A stretch of DNA of 64,000 nt from Clostridia bacterium (GTDB lineage Bacteria; Bacillota; Clostridia; Christensenellales; CAG-138), in contig JAGACA010000006.1 in the NCBI GenBank assembly GCA_017614315.1, forward strand, positions 124,001-188,000. Direction: 5' to 3'. The first letter of the stretch is position 1; every line of letters begins with the position of its first letter. Positions 42,570 to 51,118 of the stretch are shown in pieces. The notes under the pieces are model-generated. The model saw only the letters and a program-made list of their open reading frames with translations, ran no database searches and was not told the origin of the DNA. The position numbers and the translations under genes are program-made.

Positions 42570-43864
42570 GGCTTGCGGGCTATTTAAGAGGCGCACGGGA
42601 AGACCCGTGCGCCATAATAAACGGCTTTTTGAAGGTAAGGGGTATGGAGCCCGTGCAGGTGTTTTCCGATCCAATGGGTGAATTCCGCTCTTTACGCTCG
42701 CTCCAGAACGCGGTCAAGCATGAGCTGTACGACGCGGTGATACTGCCTTCATACGACGATCTCGGCGACGACAGGTATTCAAGGCTCGAAAACGAGCTCT
42801 TCTTCAGGAGAAACGGCGTAAGGCTCATATTCATAAAACGTCCGGCCGGCGACGGCAGGCGCGGTATAATCATTGCCGCTAAACGCTTTTCGTCCTTCGT
42901 TACCGAGTGGGATCAAAGCTTCGGACTATCCATGCCGGAATACGGCAACGCCCAGTACGCCGGCAGCAATATCCCGTTCGGCTATACCGTCAAGGACGGC
43001 GCGGCTGTCGTTGAGCCGAACGAGGCGGCGTGCGTCGAAGCGATATTCGAAGGGTACATCGCGGGAAAAAGCATCAAGGAGATACTTGCATCCATACCCG
43101 ACGCGGTCTCGAAGCGAGGCAAGCGCTTCTCGAATATGACCGTAAAGACGGTGCTCAAAAACCCGCATTATCTCGGCATGAGGACGAAGAAGGGGATACT
43201 CCTTCCGCCCGCAGTCAAATACGGGACGTGGCTCAAGGCGAAGGCGAGGCTTGAAAGGGAATACGGCAGGGAACAGACGCTGAAGCCTTATTTCGGCAGG
43301 GTGTATCTGAAAACGCCGATGAGATTCGCAAGATACGTTAAGAGCCCGTCGAATAAGGAGCCGGTCGTATATTCGGACGCGCTCGAAAAGGCGCTCGAAA
43401 GCCTGATAGCCGCGATCGCGAAAGATGACGGAACATTGGCCGCAGCTCGCGTGCATATCGAAACCGAGCTCGCAGAAGCGGAAAAAGCTTATCACGAAGC
43501 CGTGAAGGAGAACAACAGGATCCTTTCTGAGTTCAGATCGGCTCTCGATCGGATAACTGAAGGCGACCGCTCCGAAAAAGCGCAGGATGAGCTCGAAAGA
43601 CTCACCGACCTTAAGGCGTTTTCCGCCATGCGCATAAGGCGAATACTGTCCGAAAAGGAGCTGTATTCGATCGGAATTGACAAGCTTTGCGAATTCCTCG
43701 ACCGGGCAAAGATCATATCCGAGCTGTCCGTCGAGGACAGGGCTTTCATCACGGAAGCGTTTGTCGATTCGGTAAGGATACGGGACGGCAGGGTCACGGC
43801 TAAGATACTCGATCCCGCGAGCGGCAGATCCGTTCCGAAGGAGCTTGAAGGAATCATCGGATAA
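42566..43864 (+). CDS. Serine-recombinase-like protein without catalytic serine
   Basis: 432 residues in the layout of large serine recombinases: a resolvase-like N-terminus (about 1-100), a recombinase domain (about 130-240; IPFGYTVKDGAAVVEPNEAA, VKTVLKNPHYLGM), and a coiled-coil C-terminus (about 285-365). The nucleophile motif YxRxS reads Y6-L-R-G-A10, so the serine is alanine. The cysteines of the zinc ribbon are missing: the only Cys are at 15, about 152 and in KLCEF. It is probably not a working recombinase. Translation is coupled to the DUF885 gene by ATGA, unlike a mobile-element gene. Confidence 0.8.
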   Translation: MRLAGYLRGAREDPCAIINGFLKVRGMEPVQVFSDPMGEFRSLRSLQNAVKHELYDAVILPSYDDLGDDRYSRLENELFFRRNGVRLIFIKRPAGDGRRGIIIAAKRFSSFVTEWDQSFGLSMPEYGNAQYAGSNIPFGYTVKDGAAVVEPNEAACVEAIFEGYIAGKSIKEILASIPDAVSKRGKRFSNMTVKTVLKNPHYLGMRTKKGILLPPAVKYGTWLKAKARLEREYGREQTLKPYFGRVYLKTPMRFARYVKSPSNKEPVVYSDALEKALESLIAAIAKDDGTLAAARVHIETELAEAEKAYHEAVKENNRILSEFRSALDRITEGDRSEKAQDELERLTDLKAFSAMRIRRILSEKELYSIGIDKLCEFLDRAKIISELSVEDRAFITEAFVDSVRIRDGRVTAKILDPASGRSVPKELEGIIG

Positions 43865-43865
43865 T

Positions 43866-43896
43866 AAAAAGGCGATCCCGGTGGGATCGCCTTTTT
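43866..43896. terminator. Bidirectional terminator between the recombinase-like gene and glnA
   Basis: AAAAAGGCGATCCC / GGGATCGCCTTTTT, nine GC-rich pairs plus A/T arms, giving T-runs on both strands. Confidence 0.92.
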
Positions 43897-43908
43897 GCAT
43901 ACATTGGA

Positions 43909-45333
43909 TCAAAGATCGAAATACTTCTCGAACTCGGCGGGATGGGGGATGGAGGTGATGCGCCTCGCTTCTTTGCGCTTCCTGTCGATCCATATCTTGA
44001 TGAGCCTTTCGGGGAACACGCCGCCGCGGGTGAGATACTCGTGATCCTTTTCAAGATCGTCGAGCGCCTCTTCGAGCGTCGTGGGCAGCGCGTCGATCTT
44101 CGCCTTTTCCTCGTCGGAAAGATCAAAGAGGTTGAAGTCATAGGGGCCCCAACCGCAGGCGGAGGGATCGATCTCGTTCATGACGCCGTCAAGGCCGGCC
44201 ATCAGGATGGCGGCGTAAGCATAATAGGGATTGCAGGTGCCGTCGGGATTCCTCAGCTCGAAGCGCTTCGACATCGGGCTCTTGGCGTAGGCGGGGATCC
44301 TGATGACAGCGGAGCGGTTCGCGGTCGCGTAGCCGATCGTAACGGGCGCCTCGAATCCGGGAACGAGTCGCTTGAACGAGTTTGTGGAGGGATTCGTTAT
44401 GGCGCAGAGGGACTTGGCGTGCTTCAGAAGACCGCCCATGAAGTTGTGAGCGAGCTTAGAGAGCTGGGCGTAGCCGTTTTCGTCATAGAACAGGGGCTTT
44501 CCGTCCTTCGTAAGGAGCATGTGAACGTGCATGCCGTTGCCTGCTTCGCCGAATATGGGCTTGGGCATGAAGGTCGCGGTGCAGCCTTCCTCGACGGCGG
44601 CGTTTTTGATGACGTATTTAGTGACCATTGTGTTGTCGGCCATCTTTTCGATATCGGCAAGCTCGACCTCGATCTCGAGCTGGCCGGGACCGCCGACCTC
44701 GTGATGATGGTATTTGACCTTTACGCCCCAATCCTCCATGAGCATGCACATGCGGGAACGGAGATTATAATACTTGTCCTGCGGAGCGCCGATATGATAG
44801 CCGCCCTTATGCGGGATCTGCGTGCCGTTGGTGCCGAGGCCGGTGTTCCAATCGGCTTCGTCGGTGTCGATCTCGCACCTTACGCAGTTGGGACGGGACT
44901 CGAACTGGATCTGATCGAACACGTGAAACTCGAATTCCGGCCCGATGATCATCTCGTCGGCGATGCCCGTCTCGCGCATGTAATTGACTGCAGCGCGGAT
45001 GACGTTCCTGGGGTACTGGTCAAAGGGACGGTTCGCGGGACGGTCGATTATCATGGCGTCGCCGCTCATGGTAAGCGTGGCAACCTCCGCAAACGGGTCC
45101 ACGGCGGCGGTGGAAAGGTCGGGAATGAAGACCATATCGCTGTTTTCGACCGGGGCGTATCCGTAATTGGAGCCGTCGAAGCCGATGCCGTATTTCATGG
45201 TGTCTTCGTTAAAACGTTCCGCGGGAATGGTGATGTGCCTCCAGCGACCGTCTATATCGGTCATCTTGAAATCTACCATTTCGATGTCGTTGTCGACAAT
45301 GAATTCTTTTGCCTGTTCAACAGTCTTAAACAT
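43909..45333 (-). CDS. glnA: Glutamine synthetase, GSI-beta-like
   Basis: Makes glutamine from glutamate, ammonia and ATP. 474 residues. The sequence IGFDGSNYGYAPVENSDMVF, the metal-site region GPEFEFHVFD, the NGMHVHMLL and NRSAVIRIP motifs and the C-terminal HPAEFEKYFDL are typical. The long C-terminal part resembles GSI-beta, but the adenylylated tyrosine of that type (NLYDL) is Phe403 (NLFDL), so this control is probably lost. Start 45333 is set by GGAGGG; the longer frame upstream overlaps the promoter. Confidence 0.95.
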   Translation of the reverse strand: MFKTVEQAKEFIVDNDIEMVDFKMTDIDGRWRHITIPAERFNEDTMKYGIGFDGSNYGYAPVENSDMVFIPDLSTAAVDPFAEVATLTMSGDAMIIDRPANRPFDQYPRNVIRAAVNYMRETGIADEMIIGPEFEFHVFDQIQFESRPNCVRCEIDTDEADWNTGLGTNGTQIPHKGGYHIGAPQDKYYNLRSRMCMLMEDWGVKVKYHHHEVGGPGQLEIEVELADIEKMADNTMVTKYVIKNAAVEEGCTATFMPKPIFGEAGNGMHVHMLLTKDGKPLFYDENGYAQLSKLAHNFMGGLLKHAKSLCAITNPSTNSFKRLVPGFEAPVTIGYATANRSAVIRIPAYAKSPMSKRFELRNPDGTCNPYYAYAAILMAGLDGVMNEIDPSACGWGPYDFNLFDLSDEEKAKIDALPTTLEEALDDLEKDHEYLTRGGVFPERLIKIWIDRKRKEARRITSIPHPAEFEKYFDL

Positions 45334-45379
45334 AAAAAGCCCTCCGGATACATTTTCGGGAAGAGATCCCTTCGCCATC

Positions 45380-45408
45380 ATTTTGGCAGTATCGGAGGGT
45401 GATGTCAA
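45380..45408 (-). promoter_or_regulatory. Promoter of glnA
   Basis: On the minus strand TTGACA (45408-45403), 17-base spacer, CAAAAT (45385-45380). Leader of about 40 bases. Confidence 0.72.
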
Positions 45409-45431
45409 TAGCAAATTATAATATATTTAGT

Positions 45432-46754
45432 TTATTCGTCTTTCTTTTCCCATTCGATATCGTCCTCGTCCTCTTCGGGCGGTTTCTCATGGACTTTGAT
45501 GAGAAGACGCGTCACGCGGAGGTTCTGCATCTGCTTTACGGTGACGGTGAGATTTTCGAAATCGAACGAGTCGCCCTTTGCGGGATATCCGCCGAGCTGT
45601 TCGATCGCCCAACCGCCGACCGTGGCGTTGTCATCGTCGAAATCGTCGTCGTCGATCTCGAGCTCGTCGAGCAGGTCGTATATGCGCATGTCGCCGTCGC
45701 ACTCATAAGTATCGTCGTCGAGCTTCACGAGCTCGTCCTCGATCTCGTCCGACTCGTCCCAGATGTCGCCGACTATTTGCTCGAGGATATCCTCCATCGT
45801 CAGAAGACCCATCGTTCCGCCGTACTCGTCGGTTACGATAGCAAGGTGCAGCTTCTTTTCTCGGAGCTCGCGGAGAGCCTGGGGGAGGATCGTCGTCTTG
45901 TGTATATAACAGACGGGCAGCATGTGCTTGCGCAGGTCGAGGGGCTTATCGTCGGTGACGGCCTTCAATACCTCGTTCAGGTGGATGACGCCTATGACGT
46001 TGTCAATCGTGCCCTCGTAAACGGGTATCCTCGAATAGTTCGAATTCAGTATCGTCTCGAGTATCTCGGCGGGATCGTCGTCGATATCGACCGCTACCAT
46101 GTCGACGCGGGGAGTGATTATCTCATATGCATAGATATCGGGGAACTCCAGCGCGGACTGCAGAAGATCCGACGTGTGCTCGTCGATGACGCCTTCCTCC
46201 TCGACGGTATCGATTATATCGGAAAGCTCGTCCTCGGTGACGTTCGTATCGTCGGTAATGCTTTTCGTCCAGCCCCTCGAGAAGAGCTTGACGAGCTTCG
46301 TCACGACCCACACGAGCGGGAAGAACACGACGCCGAGCACACGGAGGAACCCCGCGTGCCGCATTGCGTGATCGTCCGCATCGCCGGCGGCGACCATCTT
46401 CGGGACTATCTCGCCGAATATGAGTATGACGATCGTCAGGCTCGCCGTCGATATGATCGCGGAGATGTTTTCGGACATGACGCCCGTTTCATAAAGCAGT
46501 ATAATGAACAGCTCGGTCGAGATCGCGGAAGCGGCAAGGTTAACGAAATTGTTGCCAATGAGTATCGTGCTCAGAAGATTGTCGTACCTCGAATAATTGA
46601 GGAGCGCGACCTTCGCTCTTTTGTCGTTCTGCTCGTCGGCAATATGCCTGAGCCTCATTTCGTTAAGTGAGGAATACGCTATCTCAGAGCCGGAGAAAAC
46701 GGCCGAGAATGCAATCAGAACTATCAAAACCAGTACGTAAAGGGGCCACATCAT
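45432..46754 (-). CDS. CNNM/HlyC-CorC family membrane protein (1)
   Basis: 440 residues: DUF21/CNNM membrane domain with about four spans (1-190), paired CBS domains (about 205-330), CorC_HlyC domain (about 345-425) and an acidic tail. These proteins are linked to Mg2+/Co2+ export. It shares layout and many motifs (LLIGNN, MLPVCYIHKT, TMEDILEQIVGDIWDE) with the neighbour upstream, suggesting tandem duplication. Its start overlaps the neighbour's stop by four bases. Confidence 0.9.
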   Translation of the reverse strand: MMWPLYVLVLIVLIAFSAVFSGSEIAYSSLNEMRLRHIADEQNDKRAKVALLNYSRYDNLLSTILIGNNFVNLAASAISTELFIILLYETGVMSENISAIISTASLTIVILIFGEIVPKMVAAGDADDHAMRHAGFLRVLGVVFFPLVWVVTKLVKLFSRGWTKSITDDTNVTEDELSDIIDTVEEEGVIDEHTSDLLQSALEFPDIYAYEIITPRVDMVAVDIDDDPAEILETILNSNYSRIPVYEGTIDNVIGVIHLNEVLKAVTDDKPLDLRKHMLPVCYIHKTTILPQALRELREKKLHLAIVTDEYGGTMGLLTMEDILEQIVGDIWDESDEIEDELVKLDDDTYECDGDMRIYDLLDELEIDDDDFDDDNATVGGWAIEQLGGYPAKGDSFDFENLTVTVKQMQNLRVTRLLIKVHEKPPEEDEDDIEWEKKDE

Positions 46755-47878
46755 ACGGCGTTGCCCCCTTCCGCGGCGGTTTCGGGGACATCGGGATCGT
46801 ACTCGTCGAATATCTCGCCGACGAGCTCCTCAAGTATATCCTCAACGGTTATAACGCCGAGTATCTCATTCCTGTCGCTTACGAACGCAAGATGCGTGCG
46901 GCTCTTCGATAAGTCGAGGAGCAGCTGATCGACGGGCATATCGGGACGCACGAAATACGGCGTGTCGAGCAGGTCGACAAGATCGAGCTCGCCGCGCTTC
47001 TTAAGGTATTCGCGGAAGAACGCGCGGATAAGTATTACGCCGATGAGATTGCCCTTGGAATTTATGACCGGCAGGCGCGAATGGCTCGTTTCCTTGAGCT
47101 GGGCGTACTGTTCCTCGATCGTTTTGTTCTCGTCGAGCTTTTCGACCGTCTCCCAGGGGGTGTAGCACTCGCTCACCGTCCGGTTCTTGTACTGGAGAAC
47201 GTTGACCATGAGCTCGGCGGTCGCGTCCTCCTGCTCGTCGTCCTCCTCGCGGTCGTCCTTGAAAGTCTCGATTATATCGACGAGCTCGTTCTCGGTGACG
47301 GAGGGCGCGGCTTCGTTCTTTTTGAAAAGGCTGCTTATGCCGCGGCCGATCCATGTGAACACTGCGGAAAGCGGCGTAAGGACCTTCATGAGCACATAGA
47401 GCGAATGCCCTATGCTCAAAGAGTATTTCTCGTTGCACGCCTTGGCGTGGGATTTCGGGAGCATCTCGCCGAAAAGGAATACAACGACGGTTATTATGAC
47501 CGTGGACACGGTCAGAGCAAGGGGAAGATAGGCGGAGCCCAAAAACAGCCTTCGCGTTATAAGAACGGCCAGTGCGGAACAGCCTATATGCATCAGATTA
47601 TTGCCGATAAGAAGCGTAGTAAGCGCCTTGTCAAAATTGTTCAGGATATACATGACGTACTTGGCTCTTCTGTTTCCGTCCTCGGCATAGGCTTTCATCC
47701 TTACGCGGTTAACGGAAGCGAGAGCGATCTCACAAGACGCAAAATAGGAGCTTATCACAAGGAAAAGCACCAAAAGAACTCCGTATATGATTATGACCCG
47801 GAAATCTGCCTTTGTTACGGCAAGGGCGTCAGATGGCAAAACAGATGTCAAACATCGCCATATACTGCCATCATCCAT
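46751..47878 (-). CDS. CNNM/HlyC-CorC family membrane protein (2)
   Basis: About 375 residues with DUF21 membrane domain and CBS pair (VEDILEELVGEIFDEYD near the end). Compared with the downstream paralogue it ends after the CBS region, so the C-terminal CorC_HlyC domain is missing. The two may form a heterodimer through their CBS domains. Start 47878 (ATG) is preferred to the TTG four codons up because GAGAGGAG lies directly against the TTG. Confidence 0.87.
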   Translation of the reverse strand: MDDGSIWRCLTSVLPSDALAVTKADFRVIIIYGVLLVLFLVISSYFASCEIALASVNRVRMKAYAEDGNRRAKYVMYILNNFDKALTTLLIGNNLMHIGCSALAVLITRRLFLGSAYLPLALTVSTVIITVVVFLFGEMLPKSHAKACNEKYSLSIGHSLYVLMKVLTPLSAVFTWIGRGISSLFKKNEAAPSVTENELVDIIETFKDDREEDDEQEDATAELMVNVLQYKNRTVSECYTPWETVEKLDENKTIEEQYAQLKETSHSRLPVINSKGNLIGVILIRAFFREYLKKRGELDLVDLLDTPYFVRPDMPVDQLLLDLSKSRTHLAFVSDRNEILGVITVEDILEELVGEIFDEYDPDVPETAAEGGNAV

Positions 47879-47914
47879 TGATGAAACCAACTCCTCTCAA
47901 TTTCATATGCGAGT

Positions 47915-47943
47915 ATTATATAACGGAAAAGCGATTATTTCAA
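47915..47943 (-). promoter_or_regulatory. Promoter of the tandem CNNM genes
   Basis: On the minus strand TTGAAA (47943-47938), 17-base spacer, TATAAT (47920-47915). Confidence 0.75.
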
Positions 47944-47959
47944 ATATATAATCAACGGT

Positions 47960-47988
47960 TTGACTAACCTGCGGGAATATGATAAAAT
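47960..47988 (+). promoter_or_regulatory. Promoter of the DnaD/helicase-loader operon
   Basis: TTGACT at 47960-47965, 17-base spacer, TAAAAT at 47983-47988. Back to back with the CNNM promoter. Confidence 0.78.
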
Positions 47989-48019
47989 ATTTATATAACA
48001 TGACCGGAGAACAAGCCAC

Positions 48020-49216
48020 ATGATATTCAAAAGAAAAACGGTCAAACCCGAGGAAACGAGGGTCGATAACGGCTTCATAAAATCCTTTATGCCGCACGCG
48101 CCTGAGCTTGCGGTCAAGGCGTATTTATACGGGCTCATGCTTTCCGAAACGGACGACCGCGAGACAAATATCGCCGAGGCGCTCGGCGCGTCGGAGGACG
48201 ACCTGAAGGCGGCTTTTTTCTATCTTGAGGCGGAGGGGCTCGTCGAGACGCTCCCCGGCGACGAGGCTGTCATCGTATTCAAAAAGCCGGGAGAAGCCTC
48301 ACTCCGTGCGTCGAACGGCAAGTATTCCGAGCTCGTGGGCGAGATCCAGACAGTCCTCGGGACGAGGGTGATGTCGGGCTCGGAGCTTGCGAAGATTTAT
48401 GATTGGGTCGAGGTCTTCGGCTTCGAAAAGGAAGCCGCCGCCGCCATTGTCAGGCATTGCCTTGACAAAAAAGGCGCGAAAACGCAGATCGCGTATATGG
48501 ACAAGGTCGCGAAAACATTGGCCGGCAAGGGCGCCTTCACAAAGGAAGCCGTCGCCGAAGCGTTCAAAGCGGAAGAGCTTTACGAGACCGGCGCGTCCCA
48601 GATACTCAAACGTTGGCACCTGCGCCGCCCGCCCACAGAGGACGAGCTCAAGCTTTACGAGAAGTGGACGAAGGACTGGAAGCTCGACGCCGACGCGCTC
48701 GAATACGCGCTGTCGAGGATGGTGTCGGCCGAAAAGCCGTCTTTCGCATATCTCGACAGGGTCGCGGGCGAGCTCTATAAGACGGGCAGGATCGACGGCG
48801 ACCGCGTGAGAGAGCTCGAGAGGCAGGACGATATGATCAACGATCTCGCGAGGCTCGGTCTTAAGCGAGCGGGGATAAAGTCCGCTCCCGATCACGAGAA
48901 GCGCGAGCAGTTCCGCGAATGGAACCTTACGTGGTGCATTAGCGCGGAGCTCATATTCCTCGCGGCCGACTACGCGAAAACGAGCACAAGGCCTTATGCC
49001 GAGATGAAAAGGATACTGGCCGACTGGCACGACCGAGGCATATCGAACGTGAACGCGGCGAGGGAATGTTATGAAAAGAACCCCGTTCCCGACAGGAAGA
49101 AAAAAAAGAACGGCCGCGCTTTGAGCTATATGCACGGCGAAAAATACACCAAGGACAAGCTGAAGGAGCTCGGAGTCAGCTTCGGCGAAGACCTTTATGG
49201 AGACAAGGATGAATAA
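48020..49216 (+). CDS. DnaD/DnaB-like primosome protein with three DnaD modules
   Basis: 398 residues. An N-terminal winged-helix-like region (about 15-90) is followed by three DnaD (DnaB_2-like) modules at about 100-170, 190-265 and 290-345, recognised by repeated patterns such as YDWVEVFGFEKEAAAAIV, YEKWTKDWKLDADALEYAL and FREWNLTWCISAELIFLAA. In Firmicutes such proteins act with DnaC/DnaI to load the replicative helicase at oriC and stalled forks. The next gene encodes a loader, which supports this role. Confidence 0.85.
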   Translation: MIFKRKTVKPEETRVDNGFIKSFMPHAPELAVKAYLYGLMLSETDDRETNIAEALGASEDDLKAAFFYLEAEGLVETLPGDEAVIVFKKPGEASLRASNGKYSELVGEIQTVLGTRVMSGSELAKIYDWVEVFGFEKEAAAAIVRHCLDKKGAKTQIAYMDKVAKTLAGKGAFTKEAVAEAFKAEELYETGASQILKRWHLRRPPTEDELKLYEKWTKDWKLDADALEYALSRMVSAEKPSFAYLDRVAGELYKTGRIDGDRVRELERQDDMINDLARLGLKRAGIKSAPDHEKREQFREWNLTWCISAELIFLAADYAKTSTRPYAEMKRILADWHDRGISNVNAARECYEKNPVPDRKKKKNGRALSYMHGEKYTKDKLKELGVSFGEDLYGDKDE

Positions 49217-50153
49217 CGTAAGATACAACAAAACAATCGAGAATGAGATCGCGGCTCGAAAGACCGCTCATTCACGCGCCGCCGCGGAGCATTTGCGCTC
49301 GCTCGCCGAAAAGCATCCCGACATCAAGGCGCATCTCGACGAGATAGGCGAGCTCACGGTCGAGCTTGCCGATAAGGTGATCCAAAACCCCGACGAAGCC
49401 GATTCCATCACCGGGATCGCAAGGGGCATGATCGAAAAGAAGAACGCGGAGCTGAAAACCATGCTCGCCGACGCCGGCCTTCCGGAGGACTATCTCGATC
49501 CCAAGCCGCAGTGCCCCGTGTGCGGGGATACGGGTTATAAAGACGGCGAGCTTTGCAGCTGCATAAAACGCGTACTCATCGAAAAACGCTTCAAGGGCGC
49601 GGGCCTCAATCCATCGCAGACCTTCGAAAACTTCCGTCACGACCTCGAGATGGATCCGAGGGACAGGCGGTTCCTCGAGAACATATACGCGTTCTGCGTG
49701 AACTATGCCGACAGCTTCCCGAATAACGAGCTTCCGGACATATTGCTGATGGGCAAACCGGGGGTGGGCAAGACGTTCCTTCTGAACGCCATCGGCGACC
49801 GCGTTTTGAAACGCGGAGGTTCGGTATTCAGGATTACCTCCAATCGTCTTGTTTCGAGCGTCATGGACAGCATAAGGGGCGTGTCGGAAGCGCCCGACCT
49901 GTTCGTGCCGGATCTTCTCATACTCGACGATCTCGGGACGGAGCCGATGATACCGAACGTCACGGTCGAAACGCTGCTTTCGGTCATCTGCGAAAGGCAG
50001 GACGCCAACAAGCCCACTCTGATCGCCACGAACAAGAGCGCCGAGAACATCGACGATGAATACGGCGACAGGATACTTTCGAGGATATTCTCGCCTCAGC
50101 GCGTAAAGGTCATCGAGATGAACACGCCCGTCATCCGCTTTATGAAGACATGA
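49209..50153 (+). CDS. DnaC/DnaI-type helicase loader ATPase
   Basis: About 314 residues. An N-terminal helical part, a zinc-binding segment with CPVCGDTGYKDGELCSC (about 97-113), and an AAA+ domain with Walker A GKPGVGKT (near 181-188), Walker B LLILDDLG, and sensor LIATNKS. This matches helicase loaders of the DnaC/DnaI/IstB group; the zinc segment and the adjacent DnaD gene favour the replication loader. ATG 49209 is chosen over the ATG four codons earlier because GGAG lies six bases before it. It overlaps the dnaD stop. Confidence 0.9.
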   Translation: MNNVRYNKTIENEIAARKTAHSRAAAEHLRSLAEKHPDIKAHLDEIGELTVELADKVIQNPDEADSITGIARGMIEKKNAELKTMLADAGLPEDYLDPKPQCPVCGDTGYKDGELCSCIKRVLIEKRFKGAGLNPSQTFENFRHDLEMDPRDRRFLENIYAFCVNYADSFPNNELPDILLMGKPGVGKTFLLNAIGDRVLKRGGSVFRITSNRLVSSVMDSIRGVSEAPDLFVPDLLILDDLGTEPMIPNVTVETLLSVICERQDANKPTLIATNKSAENIDDEYGDRILSRIFSPQRVKVIEMNTPVIRFMKT

Positions 50154-50212
50154 TTCTAAACGTCGGATCTTTCGGCATATAGTGAATCAAACACATTTGC
50201 CGGAGGACTGAC

Positions 50213-51082
50213 ATGAAGATATTTGTCATTACGAAGAAAACACTCTATTTCATCGCCGCGGCATTGGTTTTGATAATCGCCGCGGCCGTTGTTTTGGTCG
50301 TTTCAGCGGGGAAACGGGACGACGGCGCGGAGCCGACATCCGCAAAACCGCACAGCCCGCTCGGACAGACGAAGGACGGGGAGAGCGACGCGCTTTCACA
50401 GGACGATTGCTATGAGGTCGAAGTGCTTGCGGGATTCAGGAAGGAGCTCCCGATCTATTCCGTATCGAGAAACGACAAGAAGATCGCCATCACGATCGAC
50501 GCGGCGTGGAGCGACGATAAGACGCCGTTCATCCTCTCGACGCTCGAAAGGTATAATGTAAAAGCGACGTTCTTCCTTTGCGGATTCTGGGCAAAGGCGT
50601 ATCCCGAGCAGGTAAGGGCGATCGCGGCGGCGGGACACGCGATAGGCAACCACACAATGACTCACCCGCATATGACCAAGATCTCTGCGGAACAGATGCT
50701 GAAGGAGCTTTCGGAGCTTGACGACCTTCTCGAAAAGATCACGGGGAAGAGATCGACGCTTTTCAGGGCTCCTTACGGCGAGTATAACGATCTTGTGATC
50801 CTTACCGTCCGCGGCGCGGGATACGAGCCCATACAGTGGGACATCGACACCATCGACTGGAGACCGGAGCGAAGCTCGCAGACAATACTCGACGCCGTTC
50901 TTTCGAAGCTTCATGACGGCGCGATAATACTCTGCCACAACAACGGCTTCAAGATCGAGGAATACCTGCCGACGCTGATCGAAACGGCGCTTGCGAACGG
51001 TTATACCTTCGTGACAGTCGACGAGCTTTTGCTCGAGGGCGAAACCTTTATAGACGTCAACGGAGTACAGAAAGCCGAATAA
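50213..51082 (+). CDS. Polysaccharide deacetylase (PdaB-like)
   Basis: 289 residues: an N-terminal membrane anchor (about 9-32), a linker, then a NodB deacetylase domain from about 85. The first motif reads ITIDAAWSDD, the DAAW form typical of the sporulation protein PdaB and relatives and not the canonical TFDDG. GNHTMTHPHM carries the metal-binding His pair and FRAPYGEY the third motif. The likely target is peptidoglycan, perhaps spore cortex. CCGGAGG precedes the ATG. Confidence 0.87.
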   Translation: MKIFVITKKTLYFIAAALVLIIAAAVVLVVSAGKRDDGAEPTSAKPHSPLGQTKDGESDALSQDDCYEVEVLAGFRKELPIYSVSRNDKKIAITIDAAWSDDKTPFILSTLERYNVKATFFLCGFWAKAYPEQVRAIAAAGHAIGNHTMTHPHMTKISAEQMLKELSELDDLLEKITGKRSTLFRAPYGEYNDLVILTVRGAGYEPIQWDIDTIDWRPERSSQTILDAVLSKLHDGAIILCHNNGFKIEEYLPTLIETALANGYTFVTVDELLLEGETFIDVNGVQKAE

Positions 51083-51087
51083 TAAAA

Positions 51088-51118
51088 GGCCGCGCCCATA
51101 AGCTCGACCGTGATAAGG
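51088..51118 (+). repeat. Left copy of an imperfect inverted repeat
   Basis: Starts five bases after the deacetylase stop. GGCCGCGC, an extra C, CATAAGCTCGACCG and TAAGGA recur in inverted orientation at 52678-52708. The two copies enclose the MobC-like gene and the unknown 202-residue gene. Confidence 0.65.

Noticed and set aside
43942-45402. 486-codon open frame on the plus strand opposite glnA
   Set aside because: It mirrors the glnA codon pattern; the translation (repeats of Glu, Val, Gly, His, Leu) has no family features and glnA is certain.
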